From Actinomycetota bacterium (GTDB lineage Bacteria > Actinomycetota > Actinomycetes > S36-B12 > UBA5976), in assembly GCA_947452755.1 (NCBI GenBank), contig CANGDT010000011.1, forward strand, positions 1 to 46,909: a DNA stretch of 46,909 nucleotides, in the 5' to 3' direction. Positions 33,655 through 41,842 of the stretch are shown here, piece after piece. The position numbers and the translations under genes are program-made. The notes below the pieces were generated by a model. That model saw only the letters and a list, made by a program, of their open reading frames with translations, did no database searches and was not told the DNA's origin. The first letter of the stretch is position 1. Every line of letters starts with the position of its first letter.

Positions 33655-36392
33655 CCGCCACCTTCAGTGTTGCCAGCGCTAGCTGCCTTTGGATCGTTTA
33701 ATTGGTAACGGTCAATGGCTTCCTGTACTCGATGCGAGTCGAACTCGCCGCGCTTTGCCAGCATCGCCAAAGTCTGAACCACAATACTTTGCGCGTCGAC
33801 GAGGAAGTGGCGACGAAGAGCGCCTCGAGTGTCAGACATGCCCCAACCATCGGTTCCAAGAGACACAAAGTCGTTAGGAACCCATTCGCTGATTTGATCT
33901 TGAACTGCGCGCATGTAGTCGGAAACTGCAACAACGGGACCATGAGTACCTTCGAGTTTTTGAGTAACAAATGCCTTGCGCTGCTCGCCGGCAGGATTGA
34001 GCAAGTTATGTCGGTCAACTTCAAGACCGTCACGACGCAATTCATTCCACGAAGTCACTGACCAAATGTCGGCACTGACACCCCATTCATCAGCAAGGAT
34101 GCGCTGTGCATCGAGGGCCCAAGGCAGAGAAATACCTGATGCCAGGATCTGTGCACGCTGACCATCGTGTTTGTCACTTGGCGCGTACAAGTGCAGGCCG
34201 CGCAAAATGCCTTCGACATCCACGTTCTCAGGTTCAACAGGCTGTGCAATTGGCTCGTTGTAAATCGTCAGATAGTAGAAAACGTTTTCGGCGTCAGGAC
34301 CATACATGCGGCGAAGACCGTCTTGCACGATGTGGGCAACTTCGAAGGCAAACGCAGGGTCGTAAGACACAACTGCAGGGTTTGTAGAAGCTAGGAGTGG
34401 TGAATGACCATCTTCATGCTGTAAACCTTCGCCATTCAACGTTGTGCGACCGGCCGTAGCGCCAAGTACAAAGCCACGTGCCATTTGGTCACCGGCCAGC
34501 CAGAACGAATCGCCCGTGCGCTGGAAACCGAACATTGAATAGAAAATGTAAATCGGAATCATCGGTTCGCCGTGTGTCGAATACGACGTTGCCACCGCAG
34601 TCCACGATGCAACCGAACCGGCTTCATTGATTCCTTCGTGCAAAATCTGTCCAGCTTCGGACTCTTTGTACGACAACATCAATTCGCGGTCAACTGACAT
34701 GTATTGCTGACCATGCGGTGAATAGATTTTCAACGTTGGGAAGAAGCTATCCATACCGAAAGTGCGCGCCTCATCCGGAATGATCGGCACAATGCGAGGA
34801 CCAATGTTCTTGTCCTTGAGCAAGTCGCGAAGAAGTCGAACAAAAGCCATCGTGGTCGCTACTGACTGATTACCTGAACCGGTCTTCATGTCCTTGTAAA
34901 TGTCATCACCGGGCAGCTCAAGTGGCTTTGCTTCAACACGACGTGTTGGAAGGTATCCGCCAAGTGCGCGACGGCGTTCATGCAAGTACTGAATGTGCTC
35001 GTGATTTTCACCTGGATGGAAATACGGCGGGAGCTTTGCATCCAACTGATCATCTTCAAGCGGAATCTGCAAAGTGTCGCGGAAGTTCTTCAGGTCCTCA
35101 ATGGTGAGTTTCTTCATCTGGTGTGTTGCATTACGACCTTCGAAGTGCGAACCGAGAGTCCAGCCCTTGACAGTCTTAGCAAGAATGACAGTCGGTTGGC
35201 CCGTGTGTGCGGCTGCGGCGGCGTAGGCAGCGTAAAGCTTGCGGTAGTCGTGTCCACCACGCTTCAAACCCCAAATTCGGTCGTCAGACCAGTCCGCAAC
35301 CATTGCCTTGGTGCGCGGATCGCGACCAAAGAAGTTGTCACGCACGAAGGCACCATTCTCGGCCTTATATGTTTGGTAATCACCATCAGGTGTGCGGTTC
35401 ATCAAACTGACAAGTGCACCTTCGTCATCCTGCGCAAGGAGTTCATCCCACTCACGACCCCAAACAACCTTGATGACATTCCAGCCAGCACCGCGGAAAT
35501 GTGATTCCAGTTCTTGAACAATCTTTCCGTTTCCGCGAACAGGACCATCAAGGCGCTGCAAGTTGCAGTTGATGACGAACGTGAGATTGTCGAGTTCTTC
35601 GCGAGCCGCAATACCAATGGCACCCAATGACTCTGGCTCGTCCATTTCACCGTCGCCCAAGAACGCCCACACGTTTTGCTGTGAGGTGTCCTTGATTCCA
35701 CGGTGATGTAGATAGCGGTTGTAACGCGCTTGGTAAATCGCGTTCATCGGACCAAGACCCATGGACACCGTGGGGAACTGCCAGAAGTCCGGCATCAAAC
35801 GTGGATGCGGATAACTCGGCAAACTATTTGGAGCAGCAGAAAGTTCCTGGCGGAAGCCGTCCATGCGTTCAGGGCTGATGCGACCTTCGAGGAACGCACG
35901 CGCGTAAGCACCAGGCGAAGCGTGACCCTGTGAAAATATCTGATCGCCACCACCGGGATGGTCAGGACCACGGAAGAAGTGGTTGTAGCCAACTTCGTAT
36001 AGCGAAGCACTAGAGGCGTACGTTGAAATGTGTCCGCCAACACCAATACCTGGACGTTGTGCGCGGTGGACCATGATGGCAGCGTTCCAGCGAATGTAGG
36101 AACGAATGCGACGTTCGATTGATTCATCACCAGGGAACTCAGGTTCACGCTCAGGTGGAATCGTGTTGATGTAGTCGGTGCTGCGCAAACTTGGTAGGCC
36201 AACATTGCGTTCCGAGCTGTGACGAAGAAGCGACAACATGATGTGACGTGCACGTTGTTCGCCATGTGCGGCGATAAGGGCATCTAAAGATTCGAGCCAC
36301 TCTGCGGTCTCGGCTGGATTCACGTCTACGTACTGTGTGGGTAGACCGCCGGCGAGGAGTGATTCGCGCTCTGGGCTTGTGGTCACGCGCAT
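33651..36392 (-). CDS. aceE: Pyruvate dehydrogenase E1 component (homodimeric)
   Basis: The 913-residue thiamine-diphosphate enzyme decarboxylates pyruvate and passes the acetyl group to the E2 lipoyl domain, making acetyl-CoA. Homodimeric AceE signatures are clear: YRRR-type start [34 protein letters not shown], the ThDP motif [12 protein letters not shown] with [35 protein letters not shown] and [12 protein letters not shown]. Length is as expected for actinobacterial AceE. E2 and E3 genes are not in the window. The product feeds the fatty acid operon located downstream on the same strand. Confidence 0.97.
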   Translation of the reverse strand: MRVTTSPERESLLAGGLPTQYVDVNPAETAEWLESLDALIAAHGEQRARHIMLSLLRHSSERNVGLPSLRSTDYINTIPPEREPEFPGDESIERRIRSYIRWNAAIMVHRAQRPGIGVGGHISTYASSASLYEVGYNHFFRGPDHPGGGDQIFSQGHASPGAYARAFLEGRISPERMDGFRQELSAAPNSLPSYPHPRLMPDFWQFPTVSMGLGPMNAIYQARYNRYLHHRGIKDTSQQNVWAFLGDGEMDEPESLGAIGIAAREELDNLTFVINCNLQRLDGPVRGNGKIVQELESHFRGAGWNVIKVVWGREWDELLAQDDEGALVSLMNRTPDGDYQTYKAENGAFVRDNFFGRDPRTKAMVADWSDDRIWGLKRGGHDYRKLYAAYAAAAAHTGQPTVILAKTVKGWTLGSHFEGRNATHQMKKLTIEDLKNFRDTLQIPLEDDQLDAKLPPYFHPGENHEHIQYLHERRRALGGYLPTRRVEAKPLELPGDDIYKDMKTGSGNQSVATTMAFVRLLRDLLKDKNIGPRIVPIIPDEARTFGMDSFFPTLKIYSPHGQQYMSVDRELMLSYKESEAGQILHEGINEAGSVASWTAVATSYSTHGEPMIPIYIFYSMFGFQRTGDSFWLAGDQMARGFVLGATAGRTTLNGEGLQHEDGHSPLLASTNPAVVSYDPAFAFEVAHIVQDGLRRMYGPDAENVFYYLTIYNEPIAQPVEPENVDVEGILRGLHLYAPSDKHDGQRAQILASGISLPWALDAQRILADEWGVSADIWSVTSWNELRRDGLEVDRHNLLNPAGEQRKAFVTQKLEGTHGPVVAVSDYMRAVQDQISEWVPNDFVSLGTDGWGMSDTRGALRRHFLVDAQSIVVQTLAMLAKRGEFDSHRVQEAIDRYQLNDPKAASAGNTEGGG

Positions 36393-36562
36393 TACCTACT
36401 TTGCTTCTAGTCGAGGATCGCTCGATTACAAGGTCTATTGTGTCGGATTCGTAATAAAGAGCGCCATGCGAGTGCCAGAAAATCTCACAGTGTGGTTTGC
36501 CAGTTTGTAACGTTTCGGCGCGCGAGGTTGCCATTTGCCTCATAGTCAGGTGGACTAGTCCT

Positions 36563-36973
36563 GTGACTTCACAAGAAGGTCCTGCGGGACTTGCTGGAAA
36601 GTTTGGTGTGACTGCGGGTTGGGTCATCCAAGAACTTGGTTTTGACGACGATTGCGACGCCTCGGTGTCCCAAGCGCTTGCCGAAGTAGGTGAGCTGGTT
36701 GGCGAGGACTTTGATGATGTTGTTGACGCCGTCTTGTTGTGGTGGCGTGAGGACGACGGCGATCTAGTCGATGCTCTTGTGGATGCTTTGACACCATTGG
36801 CTGACAACGGTGTCGTGTGGTTGATGACACCAAAAGCAGGCCGTGCAGGTCACGTCGAACCAAGTGATATTTCGGATTCGGCACCTACGGCAGGGTTGCA
36901 GTCGACGAGCACTATTAATGCGGCACCAGACTGGCAGGGCACTCGACTAGTTGCCCCGAAGTCGCGCCGGTAA
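36563..36973 (+). CDS. DUF3052 actinobacterial conserved protein
   Basis: The domain begins TSQEGPAGLAGKFGVTAGWV, so I use the GTG at 36563 (136 residues); the upstream in-frame extension to 36497 is not conserved-looking. The core has QELGFDDDCD, an acidic block DFDDVVDAVLLWWREDDGD and NGVVWLMTPKAGRAGHVEP, typical of DUF3052 proteins, which resemble a small acidic winged or ferredoxin-like fold of unknown role. In actinobacteria this gene is commonly between aceE and an AhpE-like peroxiredoxin, exactly the arrangement here. Confidence 0.88.
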   Translation: MTSQEGPAGLAGKFGVTAGWVIQELGFDDDCDASVSQALAEVGELVGEDFDDVVDAVLLWWREDDGDLVDALVDALTPLADNGVVWLMTPKAGRAGHVEPSDISDSAPTAGLQSTSTINAAPDWQGTRLVAPKSRR

Positions 36974-36984
36974 AACAAATACGG

Positions 36985-36990
36985 CACTCT
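36985..36990 (+). promoter_or_regulatory. Weak leaderless -10 candidate of the peroxiredoxin gene
   Basis: CACTCT then AGAGGT then ATG at 36997; the hexamer keeps only A2 and T6 of TANNNT. AGAGGT directly abuts the ATG and is too close for a normal ribosome-binding site. Confidence 0.25.
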
Positions 36991-36996
36991 AGAGGT

Positions 36997-37455
36997 ATGA
37001 CTTTAGAGATTGGCTCGTTAGCCCCAGATTTCACTTTGAAGAATCAGTTCGGCGAGGAAGTTACGCTGTCTGAATTCCGTGGACATAAGAATGTGGTTCT
37101 TGTGTTTTACCCGATGGCTTTCACTGGCATTTGCACCGGTGAGTTGTGCGAGATTCGCGACCGTAGCAATGACTTCGTTAATGACGATGTTCAGATTCTC
37201 GGTATTTCTTGCGACGCATCGCCTTCGTTGAAGACGTTCGCGGAACAAGAAGGTATTGAGTATCCGTTGCTGTCAGATTTCTGGCCGCATGGCGCAGTAT
37301 CCCAGCTTTACGGTTCGTTCTTTGAGGAGCGTGGCTTTTCACTTCGCGGAACGTTTATCGTCGATAAGGAAGGCGTGCTTCGCTGGTCAGTTGTGAACTC
37401 ACCGGGCGATGCTCGTAATTCCGATGAATATAAGGTTGCGCTTGCCGCTCTTTAG
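36997..37455 (+). CDS. ahpE: AhpE-like peroxiredoxin
   Basis: The 152-residue thioredoxin-fold peroxidase has the peroxidatic Cys46 in FYPMAFTGICTGELCEIRD, close to the mycobacterial AhpE signature. A second Cys51 lies five residues later and a third near residue 72 (GISCDASP); mycobacterial AhpE uses a 1-Cys mechanism, so Cys51 could be a resolving residue. It reduces hydroperoxides in the cytoplasm, with an unknown thiol donor. It follows DUF3052 by 23 bp and ends before a strong terminator. Confidence 0.93.
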   Translation: MTLEIGSLAPDFTLKNQFGEEVTLSEFRGHKNVVLVFYPMAFTGICTGELCEIRDRSNDFVNDDVQILGISCDASPSLKTFAEQEGIEYPLLSDFWPHGAVSQLYGSFFEERGFSLRGTFIVDKEGVLRWSVVNSPGDARNSDEYKVALAAL

Positions 37456-37512
37456 TGAGGTGCCATTCTGCTAAAAGATGCGGAGTTGGCGAACCTAGTG
37501 TGCAATTAGTTA

Positions 37513-37551
37513 GCCGCGACTGGTGTAGACCCGAGACTCACCAGTCGCGGC
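37513..37551 (+). terminator. Rho-independent terminator after the peroxiredoxin gene
   Basis: A perfect 13-bp stem (37513-37525 with 37539-37551, GCCGCGACTGGTG/CACCAGTCGCGGC) with a 13-nt loop, followed by ACTTTTGTG. Confidence 0.82.
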
Positions 37552-37602
37552 ACTTTTGTGCCCATAGGGATGTGGTTTGTTGACTTGGGGTCTTTGTTGA
37601 AA

Positions 37603-37632
37603 TTGCGTTTTTTGATCTTTCCCTAATAAAGT
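37603..37632 (+). promoter_or_regulatory. Putative promoter of tRNA-Val
   Basis: TTGCGT (37603-37608) and TAAAGT (37627-37632) are 18 bp apart and lie 13 bp before the tRNA 5' end, after the peroxiredoxin terminator. Confidence 0.5.
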
Positions 37633-37645
37633 AGGGGAGCACGTC

Positions 37646-37719
37646 GGGCGCTTAGCTCAGTTGGCTAGAGCATCTCGTTTACACCGAGAGGGTCAGGGGT
37701 TCGAGTCCCTTAGCGCCCA
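37646..37719 (+). tRNA. tRNA-Val (anticodon TAC)
   Basis: The 74-nt gene folds with acceptor GGGCGCT/AGCGCCC, D arm GCTC/GAGC, anticodon stem TCTCG/CGAGA around loop TTTACAC (anticodon TAC), and T arm AGGGG-TTCGAGT-CCCTT with one G-U pair. CCA is not encoded (ACGA follows), unlike the tRNA-Met in this window, so it must be added by the CCA enzyme. Confidence 0.95.
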
Positions 37720-37726
37720 CGACGAA

Positions 37727-37762
37727 ATACAAAAAGGCCCGCGAAAGCGGGTCTTTTTGTAT
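37727..37762 (+). terminator. tRNA-Val terminator (first copy of a tandem array)
   Basis: A 16-bp stem (37727-37742 with 37747-37762, one G-U) closed by a GAAA tetraloop; the descending arm ends TCTTTTTGTAT. The A tract of the ascending arm is unique to this first copy. Confidence 0.9.
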
Positions 37763-38010
37763 GAGGAGTGGGCGTAGTAAATGCAGTGCCCGCGTGGTGT
37801 GTGTTGGCCCGCGAAAGCGGGTCTTTTTGTATGAGGAGTGGGCGTAGTAAATGCAGTGCCCGCGTGGTGTGTGTTGACCCGCGCAAGCGGGTCTTTTTGT
37901 ATGAGGAGTGGGCGTAGTAAATGCAGTGCCCGCGTGGTGTGTGTTGGCCCGCGCAAGCGGGTCTTTTTGTATGAGGAGTGGGCGTGGTAAATGCAGTGCC
38001 CGCGTGGTGT
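37736..38010 (+). repeat. Exact 70-bp tandem repeat (four copies) containing a terminator hairpin
   Basis: The block GCG(A/C)AAGCGGGTCTTTTTG recurs at 37741, 37811, 37881 and 37951, i.e. every 70 bp. Each unit holds a CCCGC-GNRA-GCGGG hairpin followed by T5; the loop is GAAA in copies 1-2 and GCAA in copies 3-4. Each unit also holds a second weaker pairing (GGGC with GCCC). Copy 4 is cut short at about 38010. Since 70 is not a multiple of 3, and all stops and frames shift between units, it is not coding. Confidence 0.95.
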
Positions 38011-38011
38011 G

Positions 38012-38017
38012 CTAGAT
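38012..38017 (+). promoter_or_regulatory. Possible -10 box of the DODA-type dioxygenase gene
   Basis: TAGATT about 33 nt upstream of the ATG at 38051, just after the repeat array ends. No convincing -35 is seen. Confidence 0.3.
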
Positions 38018-38050
38018 TTAGTTTAACTTTCAACTAGTTAGCGAGCCGTA

Positions 38051-38842
38051 ATGTCAATTGAAACAGCAACCAAAATGCCTGCTTTGTACATCGGGCATGG
38101 CGCACCACCGTTGCTGGATGACCCTGTGTGGAGTGGCCAGCTCGCTGAACTGTCTGCGGACTTACCAACTCCCAAGGCTATTTTGATTGTGTCGGCTCAT
38201 TGGGAGAGTGCGCCGTTAACTGTTGGTGCGACTGATTCGTCAACTCCACTGATTTACGACTTTGGTGGCTTCGATCCGAAGTACTACCGGATGCAATACA
38301 AAGTTCCAGACTCTGCGTGGTTGTCTAAGAAAGTGCAAAGCCTGATGGCGGACAATCAATCCGTTGTTGAACAACCCAAGCGGGGTCTTGACCATGGCGC
38401 TTACGTCCCGATGATGGTGATGTATCCAGGCGCCAACATTCCAGTTCTTCAAATGTCGATTCCTACGCATAACCCAATTGAGTTATTCAAACTCGGTCAA
38501 CGGCTGGCACCACTTCGCGAAGAAGGCGTCATGATTGTGGGCAGCGGCTTTTTGACTCATGGCCTTCCGTACCTTCGTGAGTTCCGAATTGAAGCAACAC
38601 CGCCGGCTTGGAGTGTGGATTTTGACTTGTGGGCACAAGATGCAATTAGGCGCGCTGATCTCGACACTCTGATGAACTATCGCAACCTCGCTCCCGGTAT
38701 GCCTTACGCGCATCCGACAGTCGAGCACTTGTCGCCGATCTTCGTGACGCTCGGCGCATCCAGTGACGTGAACACCCCTGCGGATGTCGTTATTGACGGG
38801 TACTGGATGGGGTTGGCGAAAACCTCTTTGCAGGTTGCTTAG
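38051..38842 (+). CDS. DODA-type extradiol aromatic ring-opening dioxygenase
   Basis: The 263-residue protein belongs to the LigB/DODA (YgiD-like) superfamily of non-heme metal enzymes. Candidate ligands and acid-base residues are His in YIGHGAPPLLDD, His in IVSAHWES, the His in LDHGAYVPM, and His in HPTVEHLSPIFVTLG. Such enzymes cleave catechol-type rings, including DOPA. The natural substrate is not evident from neighbours, which are a tRNA and a zinc-ribbon gene. Length and motif order are normal. Confidence 0.9.
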   Translation: MSIETATKMPALYIGHGAPPLLDDPVWSGQLAELSADLPTPKAILIVSAHWESAPLTVGATDSSTPLIYDFGGFDPKYYRMQYKVPDSAWLSKKVQSLMADNQSVVEQPKRGLDHGAYVPMMVMYPGANIPVLQMSIPTHNPIELFKLGQRLAPLREEGVMIVGSGFLTHGLPYLREFRIEATPPAWSVDFDLWAQDAIRRADLDTLMNYRNLAPGMPYAHPTVEHLSPIFVTLGASSDVNTPADVVIDGYWMGLAKTSLQVA

Positions 38843-38933
38843 TTTCCCGGTTGAATTTGGGCGGTAGTCTGGTCCTACAGAACTCCACAATCACGCTTGA
38901 TCCGTGGGATCTGTCATGCGATGGGAGTCTCTA

Positions 38934-39683
38934 ATGGCGATTACAGCAAGCACTGAAGAACAACAGTTGCTTCTTGATGTGCAGGCAGTGGACACCAAGA
39001 TTCTTCAAGCTGGTCATAAGCGCAACAATGTTCCGGAAATTGCCACAGTTCAAGAGTTGGAAGTTGCTTTGGGTTCGCTTGACATGAAAATTGTCGCCGT
39101 GAGCACTGAGGTCTCTGATCTTTCAGTTGTGCAGGAAAAAGCCGAAGCTGACGTGGAAGTTGTGCGCTCTCGTGCTGCCCGCGACAAAGAGCGCCTTGAC
39201 GGTGGATCAATAACGAATTCAAAAGAACTTGAATCTTTACAGAGCGAAATTGAATCTCTTTCTCGTCGCCAGGCCACTCTCGAAGATGAAGAACTTGAAG
39301 TGATGCAGCAACTTGAGAGTGCACAAAATGCTTTGGATGCGTTCAATACTGAGCGTGAGCCTCTTGCCGCTGCGCTTGAGGCCGCCATTGCCTCGCGCGA
39401 TTCACAAATCGCTGAATGCAATGCGGAAATTGACAAGCTGACTGCTCAGCGCAACGACATGGTTTCTGACCTACCCTCGGACCTTGTGAAGTTGTATGAC
39501 AAAGTACGCGACGACCTTGGCGGGGTAGGTGCAGCGTTGTTAACACGTGGCGCGTGCCAAGGATGCCGAATTGCGTTGGACTCAAGTGAAATTCAGCGAA
39601 TCCGAAATCTGGGAGCCGACGTTGTCGTGCGATGTGAAGAATGCCAACGCATTCTCGTTCGAACTGCGGAGTCTGGTCTGTGA
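38934..39683 (+). CDS. Coiled-coil zinc-ribbon protein (zf-RING_7, DUF164-type)
   Basis: ATG 38934 (249 residues) has a GGGAG ribosome-binding site 7 nt upstream and begins the conserved region. Residues about 30-175 are a long antiparallel coiled coil; the C-terminus has a zinc ribbon with CQGCRI and CEECQRIL. This family is common in actinobacteria next to RNase HI and a Nif3 gene, with a suspected nucleic-acid-related role that is not established. Its stop overlaps the RNase HI start (GTGA). Confidence 0.9.
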   Translation: MAITASTEEQQLLLDVQAVDTKILQAGHKRNNVPEIATVQELEVALGSLDMKIVAVSTEVSDLSVVQEKAEADVEVVRSRAARDKERLDGGSITNSKELESLQSEIESLSRRQATLEDEELEVMQQLESAQNALDAFNTEREPLAAALEAAIASRDSQIAECNAEIDKLTAQRNDMVSDLPSDLVKLYDKVRDDLGGVGAALLTRGACQGCRIALDSSEIQRIRNLGADVVVRCEECQRILVRTAESGL

Positions 39684-40117
39684 CCCACTTCATCATGGAA
39701 GCCGACGGAGCTTCTCGAGGTAACCCCGGTCACGCGTCTTTTGGCACAGTAATTCGCAACGCAAACACTGGCGAAATCGTTGGCGAACGCGCTCGCGTCC
39801 TTGGTCATGCAACAAACAATGTCGCCGAATACAACGGGCTAGTGGCTGGTTTGGAATTCATTGCATCGGTTGATGCATCCGCAATCGTCGAAGTGCGCAT
39901 GGATAGCAAACTTGTCGTTGAGCAGATGTCAGGACGTTGGAAGATAAAGCACCCAGACATGCAGGCTCTTGCGATTCGGGCTCGCCAAATCTTGCCAGTA
40001 GGGAATGTCACCTACACGTGGATTCCCCGTGAGATTAATAAGCACGCCGATGCACTTGCGAACGAGGCACTCGATGAACATCTGGCTGGCGGTTCAGGAA
40101 TCATCGAGCGCCCATAA
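39680..40117 (+). CDS. RNase HI-family protein
   Basis: The likely start is GTG 39680, overlapping the previous stop by 4 nt and giving 145 residues; an ATG at 39695 is the other option. The RNase H catalytic carboxylates are visible: Asp in EADGASRGNPG, Glu in NNVAEYNGL, Asp in RMDSKLVV and Asp in NKHADALANEA. It should cut the RNA strand of RNA-DNA hybrids. In many actinobacteria this domain is fused to a CobC-like phosphatase; here it stands alone. The stop overlaps the yaaA start (TAATG). Confidence 0.92.
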   Translation: MTHFIMEADGASRGNPGHASFGTVIRNANTGEIVGERARVLGHATNNVAEYNGLVAGLEFIASVDASAIVEVRMDSKLVVEQMSGRWKIKHPDMQALAIRARQILPVGNVTYTWIPREINKHADALANEALDEHLAGGSGIIERP

Positions 40118-40896
40118 TGCCGATGATTTTGTTGCCACCTTCGGAAGGTAAAACAGATGCCTTTGGGGACTCTGTTCTGGACTTGGCCACACTTCAATTT
40201 TCGGATCTCACGCTGCGTCGCCAAAAAGCAGTCTCAGCATTAATTGCAATGTCGCAGGGGTCGAGAGGCAAAGCGCGAACGGCACTTGGTTTATCGCTGA
40301 AACAAGATTTTGAAATTGATCGCAACATTGGGTTGCGAAATTTGCCAACGGGTATGGCTTATTCGATTTACACAGGTGTGTTGTTTGATGCCATTGGGAT
40401 TTCGTCACTGACTTCCGCGCAGCTGAAGAAGTTTGAATCGCTTGCTTTCGTGCAGTCAGCACTCTTTGGGTTGATCAGTGTTGCTGACAAAATACCTGCT
40501 TATCGACTGTCAGGCGACACGGTGATGCCGAAACTTCCTAGCCTGACCAAGCATTGGGGAAGCGCGTGCGCTGAAATACTTTCTGGCGTCGAGGAACTCA
40601 TCGTTGATCTTCGCTCAGGAACTTACGTGAAACTCGGGCCGCTTCCCGTTGGAAGCAATTCAGTTGTGCCCAAGATTTTGCAAAAGATGCCGGTCGGTCC
40701 GCCGAAGGTTATTTCGCACCACAATAAGTCAACAAAGGGTTATGTTGTGCGGGCGATTTTGGAAAGTAAGAGCAAACTCATTACTGCTGAGCAACTTGCG
40801 CAAATTGTTGCGAACATGGGCGCGGATGTTGTGCTTCATGAACCTGTAAAGCCAGGTTTTGCACGGATTCTTGACGTCGTTGTGGATGTACTTTAG
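40117..40896 (+). CDS. yaaA: YaaA-family peroxide stress protein
   Basis: The 259-residue protein carries the UPF0246/YaaA signature MILLPPSEGKTDAFGD at its N-terminus and GLRNLPTGMAYSIYTGVLFDAI, SALFGLISVADKIPAYRLS and a C-terminal KSTKGYVVRAIL region. The E. coli homologue lowers free intracellular iron and limits peroxide damage, and the fold binds DNA. It is coupled to the RNase HI gene by a TAATG overlap and ends 19 bp before the RNase P RNA gene. Confidence 0.92.
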   Translation: MPMILLPPSEGKTDAFGDSVLDLATLQFSDLTLRRQKAVSALIAMSQGSRGKARTALGLSLKQDFEIDRNIGLRNLPTGMAYSIYTGVLFDAIGISSLTSAQLKKFESLAFVQSALFGLISVADKIPAYRLSGDTVMPKLPSLTKHWGSACAEILSGVEELIVDLRSGTYVKLGPLPVGSNSVVPKILQKMPVGPPKVISHHNKSTKGYVVRAILESKSKLITAEQLAQIVANMGADVVLHEPVKPGFARILDVVVDVL

Positions 40897-40915
40897 GCGC
40901 GTATCCTTGTTCCTA

Positions 40916-41287
40916 GACGAGTCGGTCGGATGATCGCGGGCAACTGGCTTTATTGCAAGATGTTCGAGGAAAGTCCGGACTCCACAGGGCAAGAGTGGTG
41001 GATAACGTCCACTTGGGGTGACCCACAGGAAAGTGCAACAGAAAGTAAACCGCCTTGCGCCATTTATTTGGAGCGAGGTAAGGGTGAAACGGTGGTGTAA
41101 GAGACCACCAGTATTTATGGCGACATAGATAGCTAGGTAAACCCCACTCGGAGCAAGACCAAAAAGCAGGCGACGGCCCGTCACATACCTGCAGGTAGGT
41201 TGCAACAGGTTGCTGGTAACAGCAATCGCAGATGGATGATCATCGCTGCGCAAGCAGTACAGAATCCGGCTTACAGACCGACTCGTC
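40916..41287 (+). ncRNA. rnpB: RNase P RNA, class A
   Basis: Conserved blocks occur in order: the 5' helix GACGAGTCGG pairing with the 3' CCGACTCGTC, GAGGAAAGTCCGGACTCCAC, GGGTGAAACGGTGGTGTAAG with AGACCACCAGT, GGTAAACCCCACTCGGAGCA and GCTTACAGACCGACTCG. It is the catalytic RNA that matures tRNA 5' ends. The ends are set from the terminal P1 helix. The next gene starts 15 bp later, and no intrinsic terminator lies between them. Confidence 0.96.
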
Positions 41288-41290
41288 TTC

Positions 41291-41296
41291 TACTAT
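41291..41296 (+). promoter_or_regulatory. Putative leaderless -10 box of the first YciI-like gene
   Basis: TACTAT is followed by six bases and the ATG at 41303; it begins 3 bp after the end of rnpB. Confidence 0.45.
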
Positions 41297-41302
41297 TGCT
41301 TC

Positions 41303-41632
41303 ATGGCGAACTACATAATCTATTTCAACCAGCAGTGGGTAGGCGATCACCCAGCCGAGTGGTACGAACCACGTGGCCCACTTTCACGCGCAGTCATTGC
41401 GGAGATGAAAGAGGCGGGAGTGCTTGTCTTCGCCGGTGGACTAGAAGAAGAAATTGAATTAGCTTTCGGTTCGGATGACGCCGGCGCAATTAGTGGACCG
41501 ATAACAACCACAGGAGAGTTTCTTGGTGGGCTAACAATCATCAATGTAGACACAGAAGACGAGGCAAAGATGTGGGGCGCCAAGGTGGGTGTGGCTTGCG
41601 GTTGGCCACAAGAAATTCGCAAGTTCAAGTGA
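41303..41632 (+). CDS. YciI/DGPF-family small protein
   Basis: The 109-residue alpha/beta (ferredoxin-like) protein resembles the YCII-related/DGPF family: an N-terminal strand, an amphipathic helix ending KEAGVLVFAGGLEEE, a SGPITTTGEFLGG segment in place of the usual DGPFAETKE, and the closing GWPQEIRKF. Family roles are poorly known, though several act in small-molecule turnover. It lies between rnpB and a short repeat of the rnpB 3' end, which is notable (see findings). Confidence 0.85.
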   Translation: MANYIIYFNQQWVGDHPAEWYEPRGPLSRAVIAEMKEAGVLVFAGGLEEEIELAFGSDDAGAISGPITTTGEFLGGLTIINVDTEDEAKMWGAKVGVACGWPQEIRKFK

Positions 41633-41675
41633 CATTGAATAAACAGTCCTGAATAAAAAATTTCAGGAGAAACTT

Positions 41676-41693
41676 CGGCTTACAGACCGACTC
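41676..41693 (+). repeat. rnpB': Partial copy of the rnpB 3' end
   Basis: The 18-nt CGGCTTACAGACCGACTC at 41676-41693 is identical to 41267-41284 within rnpB; after one mismatch TC also matches. The spacing is 409 bp and the repeat flanks the YciI-like gene. Confidence 0.9.
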
Positions 41694-41830
41694 ATCTCTT
41701 GCACAACACAATTCAACAAAGTCGTAATAGAAGCGTTGTGGCATCTTCATGCGAGTGCCCCTGAACCGTGCGCTGGGTCAAGAAATCAGAAGGCTCGCCA
41801 GTACAGGCACCCAACTAAGTCAAATCTGGT

Positions 41831-41836
41831 CATACT
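41831..41836 (+). promoter_or_regulatory. Weak leaderless -10 candidate of the DoxX gene
   Basis: CATACT, six bases, then ATG at 41843; lacks the initial T of TANNNT. Confidence 0.25.
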
Positions 41837-41842
41837 TGAGGC

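Noticed and set aside
35795-36807. Long antisense ORFs opposite aceE and DUF3052
   Set aside because: Arg/Ser/Thr-rich mirror translations of strongly coding sequence; both host genes are certain.
37736-38010. CRISPR-like array
   Set aside because: The whole 70-bp unit is repeated with no variable spacers, and no cas gene is near.
37693-38033. Overlapping minus-strand ORFs with repeated peptide segments (HTTRALHLLRPLL, HHAGTAFTTPTP)
   Set aside because: They are three-frame readings of the same 70-bp repeat array. The unit is not a multiple of three, and the array is explained by terminator hairpins.
41647-41668. Hairpin TCCTGAA/TTCAGGA after the first YciI gene as a terminator
   Set aside because: Only 7 AT-rich base pairs with an 8-nt loop and no T run after it; too weak to call.
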